DNA of 64,000 nucleotides from Thalassotalea euphylliae (GTDB lineage Bacteria > Pseudomonadota > Gammaproteobacteria > Enterobacterales > Alteromonadaceae), in the NCBI RefSeq assembly GCF_003390375.1, contig NZ_QUOT01000001.1:1054001-1118000 (forward strand). The letters are read 5' to 3'. The notes beneath the pieces were generated by a model. That model saw only the letters and a list, made by a program, of their open reading frames with translations, was not told the DNA's origin and searched no databases. This document shows positions 52,645 to 61,215 of this stretch, piece after piece. Position 1 is the first letter of the stretch; each line of letters starts with the position of its first letter. Made by a program: the position numbers and the translations under genes.

Positions 52645-53817
52645 TCAAGCAGCACTAGCTTGATTTATAAATTCTTGATATATCGCTTCAAAACCATCAA
52701 TACCGACTAGCTCAGCTTTCTCAAACAAATCATCAACGCCCTTATGCTCAGTTGCGATGCGGTACAAACAATTAAGTAATAACATCATCAGCTTACTCTC
52801 ATGGCTCGCTTTACTCTTGCTCAAGCAAATTTGTTCGAGTTGATTGAGCTGTTTAATGATTCCGGCATCTAAATGCCAAATGGAAAGCAATAACGAAGAC
52901 GCGCCAAATAAACTTAACGACAAGCTTTGCTGTAGGTGATGATTAAGTGTTGATAGATCATCAATACCGAATACCGAGTGCACAATTAACGCTTGGTGCT
53001 CTGTACTTTGATGCGCGAGTAAAAAGATACCTAACAAACCAAATACCAACATTTGCTCAGCTAGCGCATGATCGGCAAACCACGCAGAAGTTGTTTGCTT
53101 ACGCGTTAGTTGCATAAGCTTAGGAGCAAGCTCAAATGCTTGGCAATAACGTTCGATAATCATGGGATCTACATGGTGTTGTAGCGCATCTTTGACAGCG
53201 TATAAAACCGCAAGATTAACCACCGTTGTTATTCCTAGATTTCTTCCTATCGCTTCACGTAAGTCCGTCGGCGTTTTGCCATAAATGGCCTTGCTGGCAA
53301 GGCCGATAACTCGTCCGGAAAATACAGGATCTTTTTCGATAATGGCAACCGCGCAGGCCAAGTCAAGCGCCCCACTGTCGCTTTCGGCGAGTAATTTAGC
53401 ACAGCTATCTGGCATTGGTGGCAAGTCGTTGGCAATAGCAATTAAATTCTGACGGTGCTGCGCCCCGTGGTTTAACGAAAGCTCTCGAAACCTTGATGGC
53501 GTAATACCAAACTTTTGTCGAAAAGCACGCTCGAAAGTCGCACGCTCAGAGTAGCCAAGTGATATTGCCAGAGCTTCAATTTTGGGTTTCTCAGTAAGCA
53601 AAGCCTTAACGCAAAGTTCATTAAGGTATTTTTGTTGGATTAGTTTATAGCTGGTTTCTTCTTGCGCTAGCTTGCGACGAAACGACGTCATACTCATGGA
53701 CAAAGACTGCGCGCACTGCTCAATTGTCAATGCCGCTGGCACTGAGCTTTCAGCTAATAAACGAACAACAATCTCAGTTAACACAAGGTTCGGTTGCTGA
53801 TCCACAAAGTTACCCAA
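52645..53817 (-). CDS. AraC-type HTH fused to HDOD domain
   Basis: 390 aa. Residues about 18-118 form an AraC HTH (QCAQSLSMSMTSFRRKL, then IEALAISLGYSERATFERAFRQKFGITPSRF). Residues about 125-330 form an HDOD domain (LPPMPDSCAKLLAESDSGALDLACAVAIIEKDPVF, IYG, LREAIGRNLGI). HDOD modules act in signalling without HD catalysis. A DNA-binding AraC head at the N-terminus of HDOD is unusual. The start is a TTG at 53817; no ATG exists upstream, and an in-frame GTG at 53805 is another choice. Target unknown. Confidence 0.82.
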   Translation of the reverse strand: MGNFVDQQPNLVLTEIVVRLLAESSVPAALTIEQCAQSLSMSMTSFRRKLAQEETSYKLIQQKYLNELCVKALLTEKPKIEALAISLGYSERATFERAFRQKFGITPSRFRELSLNHGAQHRQNLIAIANDLPPMPDSCAKLLAESDSGALDLACAVAIIEKDPVFSGRVIGLASKAIYGKTPTDLREAIGRNLGITTVVNLAVLYAVKDALQHHVDPMIIERYCQAFELAPKLMQLTRKQTTSAWFADHALAEQMLVFGLLGIFLLAHQSTEHQALIVHSVFGIDDLSTLNHHLQQSLSLSLFGASSLLLSIWHLDAGIIKQLNQLEQICLSKSKASHESKLMMLLLNCLYRIATEHKGVDDLFEKAELVGIDGFEAIYQEFINQASAA

Positions 53818-53946
53818 ATTGGCGATTAAAGTGGCGATATTATGTTTGCTTAGCGACCTAACAACAAGTCCTTATTAACAAGAGATTAACTGAACAAGTA
53901 GACGGCAGATAATATATATTTTTTGCGAGCTATCAACCCTACTATA

Positions 53947-53988
53947 CAAAAATGCCTATCGATACAAACGGTACCGATAGGCATTTGA
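53947..53988 (-). terminator. Terminator after nfsB
   Basis: AAATGCCTATCG and CGATAGGCATTT with a 12-nt loop, followed by TTTTGT on the minus strand. It may also serve the opposite strand (GATTTTT). Confidence 0.75.
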
Positions 53989-54023
53989 TTTTTAAAAGTT
54001 TAAATTGATGAGCTGTTAAAAGC

Positions 54024-54683
54024 TTATAACACAGTAATGGTTGCTTCTTGAGGCAAGCGTGCTTTTGGAAGGCCGTAGTTATAGTCTTCACCATCTTTGT
54101 GATAGCCCATTGCTAGCGCAACGTCACACACGTGGCCGTCTAGCTCTTCAGCAAAAAGCTCGCTGATAAGCGCAGGATCAACACCTTCCATCGGAGTAGA
54201 ACCAATACCTAAGCGCGCTAGTACGTGTAGTGTATTGCCTAATGCTAAGTATGTTTGCGCTTTAGTCCAATCACTGTTGTTTCCATTTTCATCAGTATTT
54301 GCTTCAGCAAAACCAAACGCACCATCTAAAATGTCATTGTATCTTTCTTCAGGTAAGTGACCAGAAGACACTTCAACATCAACCACTTTACGGTAGTCAT
54401 CTTTTGTGTAGCTTGGGTTATAAGCGAATAAAATCACGTGCGATGCTTCAGTTGCATGTGGTTGGTTAAACTGATGCATATTTGCAAATGTGTCGTGGAA
54501 ACGTTTTTTCGCTTCATCTGTTTCAAGAATAATAAACTTCCACGGCTGTGAGTTAATTGAAGACGCTGATAAGCGAAGTGATTCTTTGATCACTGCCATA
54601 TCTTCAGCCGAAATTTTCTTGCTTGCATCGTATTTTTTAACGGTGTAACGATCGCTTAAATCTTTGATAATTTGATGAGACAT
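54024..54683 (-). CDS. nfsB: NfsB-like NAD(P)H nitroreductase
   Basis: 219 aa from ATG 54683 (GGAGA upstream). FMN-binding motifs: DRYTVKKYDAS, SASSINSQPWKF, LGIGSTPMEGVDP and the C-terminal KARLPQEATIT. Length and motifs match NfsB-type oxygen-insensitive nitroreductases (217 aa), which reduce nitroaromatics and quinones. Cytosolic. Confidence 0.88.
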   Translation of the reverse strand: MSHQIIKDLSDRYTVKKYDASKKISAEDMAVIKESLRLSASSINSQPWKFIILETDEAKKRFHDTFANMHQFNQPHATEASHVILFAYNPSYTKDDYRKVVDVEVSSGHLPEERYNDILDGAFGFAEANTDENGNNSDWTKAQTYLALGNTLHVLARLGIGSTPMEGVDPALISELFAEELDGHVCDVALAMGYHKDGEDYNYGLPKARLPQEATITVL

Positions 54684-55155
54684 ATCTTTCTCCACTACTT
54701 TGTCTGCTATTGCTAATGTGACATTCACTAGCAGCGAGACCACCAGAATTTGTCAACGGCGCGCAGAATACAGAATTCAATCGTGGCGAAAAATACAGAA
54801 ATTGGAAAAACTTTATAAAGGAATAATTGATAATCCCATAACCTTTTGTTTTTAAATAATAATAACAAACATTGGTTGGTAGCCAAATTACAAAAAGAAA
54901 CAAGTTTCATTAGCTTAATAACGTTTTTGCAAGTAAACCTAAACAATGAATATCGATACACTTAGCTCTCTTAGACCTCTAAGCAATAACAATTCGCTAT
55001 TGGCAATAAACATTTGGTAATAAATACTTGGCACTGAACATTGACGCTGAATACTTAGCACTGAAAAGCTAGCTAGCTTTTGCCGTAAACTGAACGTAAA
55101 CCAGCTAAAATCATTCAAACCAAGCTAACTTTGACGTAACGAGGGTAAAAAGCAA
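54684..55155. other. Intergenic region with short imperfect repeats
   Basis: 472 bp, no gene. AATACTTGGCACTGAA (55023-55038) recurs as AATACTTAGCACTGAA (55050-55065), a 27-bp period. ORFs here are short shadows. Confidence 0.4.
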
Positions 55156-55196
55156 ATAAAAAACCGCCCCCTACTATCAGTAAGAAGCGGTTTTCT
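55156..55196 (-). terminator. Terminator after RND operon
   Basis: AAAACCGC and GCGGTTTT arms with a 20-nt loop, T-run on the minus strand, 30 bp past the RND stop. Confidence 0.75.
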
Positions 55197-55223
55197 GTTT
55201 TCTCATTTCTGACAATTTATACC

Positions 55224-58200
55224 TTAGCTCGTTTGCGCCAATTTGGGCTGTGCGGCCATGGCAGGTTTGTCACCTATAACCGCCACCAACAAGGCAGGTA
55301 AGAAAGTTAAACTCAATAACGTAGATACCAAAATACCACTCAGCACAATAATGCCCACGCCGCGATATAACTCAGTTCCTTCACCAGGAATTAAAACGAG
55401 CGGTGCTAGGCCAAATATGGTCGTTGCGGTTGACATTAAAATGGGCTTCAGTCGTTTGTTAACAGCAGCAATCACCGCTTCCTTCGCTGCCATACCCTGT
55501 TCAATAACAAAACGACGCGTTTGATCAACAATCAAAATAGGATTATTCACCACAGTCCCGAGCAATATCAAAAACCCAAGCATGGTGATCATATCAAAGG
55601 GTTGGTGGCTCGCCGAGATACCCATTGACGATAGCAAGCTATTAACGCCATTAACCGCAACCAACCCAAGTAAGCCGCCAGCCATGCCCAGTGGCACTGT
55701 TGCCAGAATAAACATAGGGTAGCGCCAGTGAGTAAAAATGGCGACCAAGAGCAAATAACTTAACACTAAGGCGATTAAGAAGTTACCAGAGAGTGAGTTT
55801 TTCGTTGCCTCTAATTGATCAGCCGCGCCGCTGATACTCACGTTAATACCTTGTGCGATTTTGCCATCACGCCAAAGGGTAGGCAAAAGCTGTTCACGCA
55901 CAATTTGCTCAGCAGTTTCTAGGGCAACAATGCGCGGCGGAATAATATAAACGGTAACGGTTCGGTTACCATCGACACGGCGCACCGAGTTACTATTTTT
56001 GCTCTCTTTCAAGTCAGCAAGTGCGTGTAATGGCAGCACTTGTCCGGCAGATGTAACAATCGGAGTGACGGCAAGTTCTTCCAAATTTTGTTGATTGCCC
56101 GCACCGCTAAACATGAAAATATCAATTTTATCGTCATTGAGAATAAACTCATCGACATAGGCACCATCGCTCATTGCCGCAACCGAGTAGCCAAAATCAT
56201 TATTGTTGATGTTGAGCTCGGCCAAGCGATGCCAGCGAGGTTTAATTTCAATCAAGGGCTGGTCTAGTGTTAGCGATCTTGGCTCTGAATTTATTTGCGG
56301 ATTATCGAAAAAAACATTGGCCTGTTCATAAACCGCCTCTGCTGCTTGGTATAACTCAGTAATGTTGCTACCAGAAATATCAACGGCGACAGCTCGTGTA
56401 CCACCGTCATTACTTGAGATAATTGAACCTCTTGCTGAAAACGCGCGCATGTTGTCATAACTGCGGAATTTTTCCGTTATCGCTGTCATCATGGCATTAA
56501 TATTATCAGGCTCAACGGGAGCGCTTAGCAGCCAAATTCGCCCAACCGAAACCGACATTGAATAATAAGCCAAAGGCGGCATATTGGTTTTGCCACTGAC
56601 ATAGTCATCACCGCCGGCCTGCACATACTGATCAAAATAGGCTCTAAGCTCAGTGCCAATTTTCTCCATTTCCGATAAGTTATAGTTAGGCGGCGCTATC
56701 ATCATAGAAAACGCTTTCGGCTCTTCACCTTCCGGTAAATACTCTGCTGCAGGCATCAGCAAATAAGCAGCCCCTAGCGTAGCAACGATAAAGGCAAGTG
56801 CGGCAGTTCGAGCTCTTGATTTACTCTGTGTAAACCACATTGCCAAACCAAGCCATCGTTTTGATAAAGTAAACTGCTGCCCCTGTTTGAGATCTTCTTT
56901 TTTGCTGATATTGGCCAGTGCCGCTGGCACAATAAATATCGCCACTAACATTGACGCGATAATTGCGCCTGAAATGGCAATAGCAATATCTGAATACAGC
57001 TGCCCAGCTTCTTGCTCAACAAATAAAATTGGCGCAAAAACTAATACCGTAGTTGATGTTGAAGCCAGTACCGCAGGCCATACTTCACTAACGCCAGCAA
57101 TAGCCGCTTTAACTTTACTAACTCCTTGCCGTTTAGCCTGAATAATCGCTTCTAGTACAACAATGGTGTTATCTACTGTCATGCCAATGGCAAAGGCAAC
57201 GCCTGCTAGTGAAATCACATTGATTGTGCGGCCAAACATCATTAGCGCAAAAAATGCCGCAATAGTACAAATAGGAATACCCATCACGCCCACTAAGGTG
57301 GCTTTACCCGAGCGTAAAAAGAAGTACATAACTAAGGTTGCCAACAAGGCACCTAATATTAAGTTAACCCATACGTTATTCAGCGAACTTTGCACGTATT
57401 GCACGTCATCACTGGTCAGCTTTAACTCCAAGCCATTTTGTGCCAGCAACTGACGGTTAATATCGGCAACAACAGGTAGCATGGCTTCTTTAATGGCTAG
57501 TACGTTCGAGCCGCTCTCTCGCCTGACTGATAAACTTAACGTGCGCTCTCCATCGTTGAACGATAATCGTCGCGTTTCAAAATGATCTAAGGTAACCGTT
57601 GCAACGTCTTTGAGTACAATGTTGGCATTATCACGACGGGTAATCACTAAATTTTCTAGCTGGCTGAGCTCTTCAAAGCGACCAATCACACGCAATAAAT
57701 AGCGGCTAGCACCACTTTCAATATCGCCAGCTGAGCTGTCTTTATTGCGATTGCGAATTGCCGTGCGTAATTGCGGTAAACTAATGCCCCGCTGTGCTAA
57801 ACGAGCAGCATCTACTTTAATTTGAATCTGTCGCTGTGCCCCACCGCGCACGCCAACTTCTGACACCCCTGATACGCTCTCCATACGAGGTCGAATATAG
57901 TCCTCGGCAAAGTCTCGCAGTAAATCTACATCTAGATTCAATGGGTTGCCTTGCACGGGTTTTAACACGAAATACATGAAGGCATTGCCAGAAAATGAGC
58001 TAGAAAATAAGCGCGGCTGATCAACGTTTTCTGGGTACGCTGGTACTTGGCTAAGCGCATTATTAACGCGGATCAATGCATCGTTCGCATCAACGCCGAA
58101 AGGAAACTCCAACTCAATTCGCGCTTGCCCCATTTCCGCATAAGAAACCATGCGTTTGAGATTTGATAAACTGCGTAAGTAACGTTCTTGCTCAATGAGT

Positions 58201-58382
58201 ATTTCTTTCTCAACATCTTGCGGCGTTGCCCCCGGCCATCCCGTTTGCACTGTGATTGTACGCACCTCAAGATCAGGGATCATTTGCACCGGAATATTAA
58301 GTGCAGCCGCCAAGCCTAGTATGGTAGTGATTAATGCAATTACCGCGACTAAGGTTCCGCGACTAACCGCTGATGCTATCAT
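55224..58382 (-). CDS. RND efflux transporter, permease subunit
   Basis: 1052 aa, inner-membrane trimer. Twelve helices in two repeats with two large periplasmic loops. Helix-4 motif GMTVDNTIVVLEAI keeps the first proton-relay Asp but has Asn where AcrB has the second, as in many HAE1 relatives. Others: FPFGVDANDALIRVNNALSQ, LGTVVNNPILIVDQT (repeat 2). The ATG overlaps the adaptor stop by 4 bp. Substrate unknown. Confidence 0.9.
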   Translation of the reverse strand: MIASAVSRGTLVAVIALITTILGLAAALNIPVQMIPDLEVRTITVQTGWPGATPQDVEKEILIEQERYLRSLSNLKRMVSYAEMGQARIELEFPFGVDANDALIRVNNALSQVPAYPENVDQPRLFSSSFSGNAFMYFVLKPVQGNPLNLDVDLLRDFAEDYIRPRMESVSGVSEVGVRGGAQRQIQIKVDAARLAQRGISLPQLRTAIRNRNKDSSAGDIESGASRYLLRVIGRFEELSQLENLVITRRDNANIVLKDVATVTLDHFETRRLSFNDGERTLSLSVRRESGSNVLAIKEAMLPVVADINRQLLAQNGLELKLTSDDVQYVQSSLNNVWVNLILGALLATLVMYFFLRSGKATLVGVMGIPICTIAAFFALMMFGRTINVISLAGVAFAIGMTVDNTIVVLEAIIQAKRQGVSKVKAAIAGVSEVWPAVLASTSTTVLVFAPILFVEQEAGQLYSDIAIAISGAIIASMLVAIFIVPAALANISKKEDLKQGQQFTLSKRWLGLAMWFTQSKSRARTAALAFIVATLGAAYLLMPAAEYLPEGEEPKAFSMMIAPPNYNLSEMEKIGTELRAYFDQYVQAGGDDYVSGKTNMPPLAYYSMSVSVGRIWLLSAPVEPDNINAMMTAITEKFRSYDNMRAFSARGSIISSNDGGTRAVAVDISGSNITELYQAAEAVYEQANVFFDNPQINSEPRSLTLDQPLIEIKPRWHRLAELNINNNDFGYSVAAMSDGAYVDEFILNDDKIDIFMFSGAGNQQNLEELAVTPIVTSAGQVLPLHALADLKESKNSNSVRRVDGNRTVTVYIIPPRIVALETAEQIVREQLLPTLWRDGKIAQGINVSISGAADQLEATKNSLSGNFLIALVLSYLLLVAIFTHWRYPMFILATVPLGMAGGLLGLVAVNGVNSLLSSMGISASHQPFDMITMLGFLILLGTVVNNPILIVDQTRRFVIEQGMAAKEAVIAAVNKRLKPILMSTATTIFGLAPLVLIPGEGTELYRGVGIIVLSGILVSTLLSLTFLPALLVAVIGDKPAMAAQPKLAQTS

Positions 58383-59542
58383 TGCTTCGCTCCTTTGATG
58401 CGATTAACAGCCAATAACGCGCCATCTTTTAACAAGGCAACTCCAGTGACCACAAAATCACTATTGCTCGGTGCGCCAGTTACAGCGACTTGCTCTCCTT
58501 GTGTCTCAACCACTTTGACAAGGTGGCGTTTGGCGCGATTTTGCTCAACGGTAAATACGCTACGACCACCATCAGGATGCTGTTTTATTGCAGTTTTCGG
58601 CAGCCAAATTAAACGGCTAAGCTGAGCTTGCGTGCTAGGTAAAATAATGTCGGCACGCGCTGACATGCCAGCAACCAAATTCTCTGCCTGTGGCAAATCA
58701 ACATAGCCCGTGATCGTACGACTGGTGTTACTGGCATCACTGACAATGCGGCTCAACGTTGCCCTTATCGGTGGGTTTGCAATATTGGTTGGCGCAGCAT
58801 CAGGGCTCACTTCAACCCCAATTATTTGGCCATTTACACCGTTTTGGCGGTTAGTAAGGTTAGCGCTCGATAGCTGGCTAAAGTATTCTTGTGGAATGGC
58901 GAGTTTAAGCCTGAGTTTTGCTTGCTCAACTAAGGTGAATGCAGGGCGCTGCTGGGTAATCCATTCACCGAGATCAACATGACGTTCACTAATCACACCA
59001 TCAAACGGTGCATACAAACGATGGCGATTAACAACTTCTTGTTGCTGTGCAACTTCAGCCTGTACTCGCTTAAAGTCAGCATTTGCAATCGCGACACCAG
59101 ACTCTCGTTCCGCCATCAAGGTTTCAGCAACCAGTTGCTTTTTCGACAGTGTCACCACTTCTTCATACAGGCGCTGTGCTTCAATTAACGCAGCTTGGGC
59201 AGCAGCAAGCGATGCCTCGCGCTGAGCCAAAGTTAGCGCAGCGAGCTTGTCATCAAGCACCAACAAAGGGTCACCTTTGACTACATAGTCACCCGCTTCA
59301 ACTAGCATAGCAGCAACAACGCCCGCTTCTAAGGTTGCCAGTTGTGCATGCTGGCGTGCTTCAATTGTGCCTGTAAGTGACAAGGTTTGTCGCAACATCT
59401 GCTCCTCAGCTTTTAGCACATCTACTTTAGTAGGCGCGGCTTGACTGTTTTGCTGTTCTGCAATTGCGTTTGCCGTGACGCTAATGCTACTCACGACAGT
59501 TAGCAGCAGTAATATCGCGATCTTTGTATGTTTAGCTATCAA
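58379..59542 (-). CDS. RND efflux periplasmic adaptor (membrane fusion protein)
   Basis: 387 aa. The start is taken as TTG 59542, nine bases after AAAGG; no ATG exists. Signal segment (KIAILLLLTVVSSISVTANA), lipoyl-type hairpin with a coiled-coil (VVTLSKKQLVAETLMAERESG), beta-barrel (LYAPFDGVISERHVDLGEWI) and membrane-proximal domain. A Fur-box-like site lies 18-32 bp upstream of the start. Confidence 0.88.
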   Translation of the reverse strand: MIAKHTKIAILLLLTVVSSISVTANAIAEQQNSQAAPTKVDVLKAEEQMLRQTLSLTGTIEARQHAQLATLEAGVVAAMLVEAGDYVVKGDPLLVLDDKLAALTLAQREASLAAAQAALIEAQRLYEEVVTLSKKQLVAETLMAERESGVAIANADFKRVQAEVAQQQEVVNRHRLYAPFDGVISERHVDLGEWITQQRPAFTLVEQAKLRLKLAIPQEYFSQLSSANLTNRQNGVNGQIIGVEVSPDAAPTNIANPPIRATLSRIVSDASNTSRTITGYVDLPQAENLVAGMSARADIILPSTQAQLSRLIWLPKTAIKQHPDGGRSVFTVEQNRAKRHLVKVVETQGEQVAVTGAPSNSDFVVTGVALLKDGALLAVNRIKGAKQ

Positions 59543-59559
59543 AGTAACCAACCTTTAAA

Positions 59560-59574
59560 TGATAATTATTATTA
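59560..59574. promoter_or_regulatory. Fur-box-like site upstream of RND operon
   Basis: TGATAATTATTATTA reads as 7-1-7 dyad TGATAAT-T-ATTATTA, one base from the ideal TGATAAT-N-ATTATCA. It lies just upstream of the adaptor start, consistent with iron-dependent control. Confidence 0.6.
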
Positions 59575-59756
59575 AATACGCTAATAGAGTAAAAGATACG
59601 CATACTATTTGTAATGTGCAGATATCTTCTTTACGTTTTCTTTACATAAGCTGATTGCGTTAAATCACAATTAATTGAATAAATTGCCGATTTGCTATGC
59701 ACTTATCTATAGCTTAGCTAGAATACGGGCTAACACGTCCAAAAAAAGTCGAAAAC

Positions 59757-60881
59757 ATGCTTCACACTGCAAAACCGAGAAAGTTAGCGCTAGCCATAGC
59801 ACTGATTACCGCTCCAACTAGTTATTTTATGCCTTCATACGCGCAAGCTGCGAGTGCTTCACCAGAAGTTAACATTGGCGGCGCTGTTCGCCTAAACTAC
59901 GGCTGGCGAGACTATGACAATGACTCTAACGGTAAATTTGAAATTGAGTTGTTTCGAATCGACGCCGATGTGAGTCAAGACAAATGGTATCTTGATGCTC
60001 AATTTCGTTGGTATCAAGACTTTGACGCCATTCATCATGCTGAGGTTGGCTACAAAGTAGATGAAAATAACACAGTTATTGCTGGTGTTACCCAAGTGCC
60101 ATTTGGTATCGCACCATACGCTTCAAACAGTTTCTGGTTTACTGGTGCTTACTATGTTGGCTTGGAAGATGATTACGACACGGGTGTAAAATGGCAAACC
60201 AAAGGTGATGGCTGGAATGCTGATTTAGCCTACTTCTTTAATGCTGAGTATGATGACGGCGCAAGATACAGTCGTTACTCGTTTGATATCGCCAGTACAG
60301 ACGAAAGAGCTAACCGTGAAGATGGCCAAGTTAACGGTCGCATTCAATATCAACTGGGTAACCACACAGTGGGAGCATCTGCCCAATTAGGCAAATTTAT
60401 CAATAGCCAGTCGCAAGACAAAGGCGACCACTGGGCGGCAGGCGCGCATTATGTTGGCATCTTTGGCAGTTGGAAAGTTAGCGGCCAGCTGATGCAATAC
60501 GACTATGATACTGAAGAAAGCTTAGGCACTGCAGATCATCGAATTGCCCTTTCTGCGTTTGAATTTCCTTTTGATATTGCCGCTAAAGCAACACTCAGTA
60601 ATTTAAACATTGCCAAAACATTTACCTATAACAACGATCTTGTCGATAGCATTACTTGCTACAACGAGGTGACCTTGATTGATCCGAATGACCGTTCTGG
60701 CTTGGCTGAATCGATTCAAAACGTTACCGGCTGTGCAATTGCAAAAGGCGGTTTATATACCTACGTAGATTGGATTGCCGGTAAAAATATGTGGTTTGTC
60801 GGAGGCCCTGGTGTAGGTATTGAACAAGGCCCAGAAAGGTGGCGTTCACGCCTAAATATCAATATCGGCTACTACTTCTAG
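59757..60881 (+). CDS. Outer-membrane porin
   Basis: 374 aa with a signal peptide (ends SYAQAASA). Alternating aromatic and polar beta strands, with VNIGGAVRLNYGWRDYDND, VIAGVTQVPFGIAPYASNSFW and a terminal strand SRLNINIGYYF ending in Phe. This is the phosphate-selective (OprO/P-like) or general porin type; specificity unknown. Divergent from the RND operon across a 200-bp spacer that holds the Fur site. Confidence 0.8.
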   Translation: MLHTAKPRKLALAIALITAPTSYFMPSYAQAASASPEVNIGGAVRLNYGWRDYDNDSNGKFEIELFRIDADVSQDKWYLDAQFRWYQDFDAIHHAEVGYKVDENNTVIAGVTQVPFGIAPYASNSFWFTGAYYVGLEDDYDTGVKWQTKGDGWNADLAYFFNAEYDDGARYSRYSFDIASTDERANREDGQVNGRIQYQLGNHTVGASAQLGKFINSQSQDKGDHWAAGAHYVGIFGSWKVSGQLMQYDYDTEESLGTADHRIALSAFEFPFDIAAKATLSNLNIAKTFTYNNDLVDSITCYNEVTLIDPNDRSGLAESIQNVTGCAIAKGGLYTYVDWIAGKNMWFVGGPGVGIEQGPERWRSRLNINIGYYF

Positions 60882-60967
60882 TCGTTTAGTTTCTTTGGTG
60901 TTGCAGTTAGCTAAACCGTACACGTGAGAAACCTATCTAAACTTGCGGTAATTCAATTGTTACAGCT

Positions 60968-61000
60968 GAAAAGGCTTTGTTTAACTCAAAGCCTTTTCTA
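60968..61000 (+). terminator. Terminator after porin
   Basis: AAAAGGCTTTG and CAAAGCCTTTT with a 7-nt loop, then CTATTT. Confidence 0.7.
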
Positions 61001-61215
61001 TTTCTAACCCGTCCTTTCTGTTTTGCGTCGGCTGGCCTTGCTATTTTCCTTTGATTTTCTTTCCTGTTTACCAAGCTTTCAATTCCCCAAACATAAAGTA
61101 GCGTCATGGCAGCAAGTGGTATCACCTAGAAGGTACAATTCCTTTCGGCATTTGTTTGACTATCAGCAAAAGCTTACTAATTTTATTAGTAGGCCACCGT
61201 TGTTAAGGTAAATAA

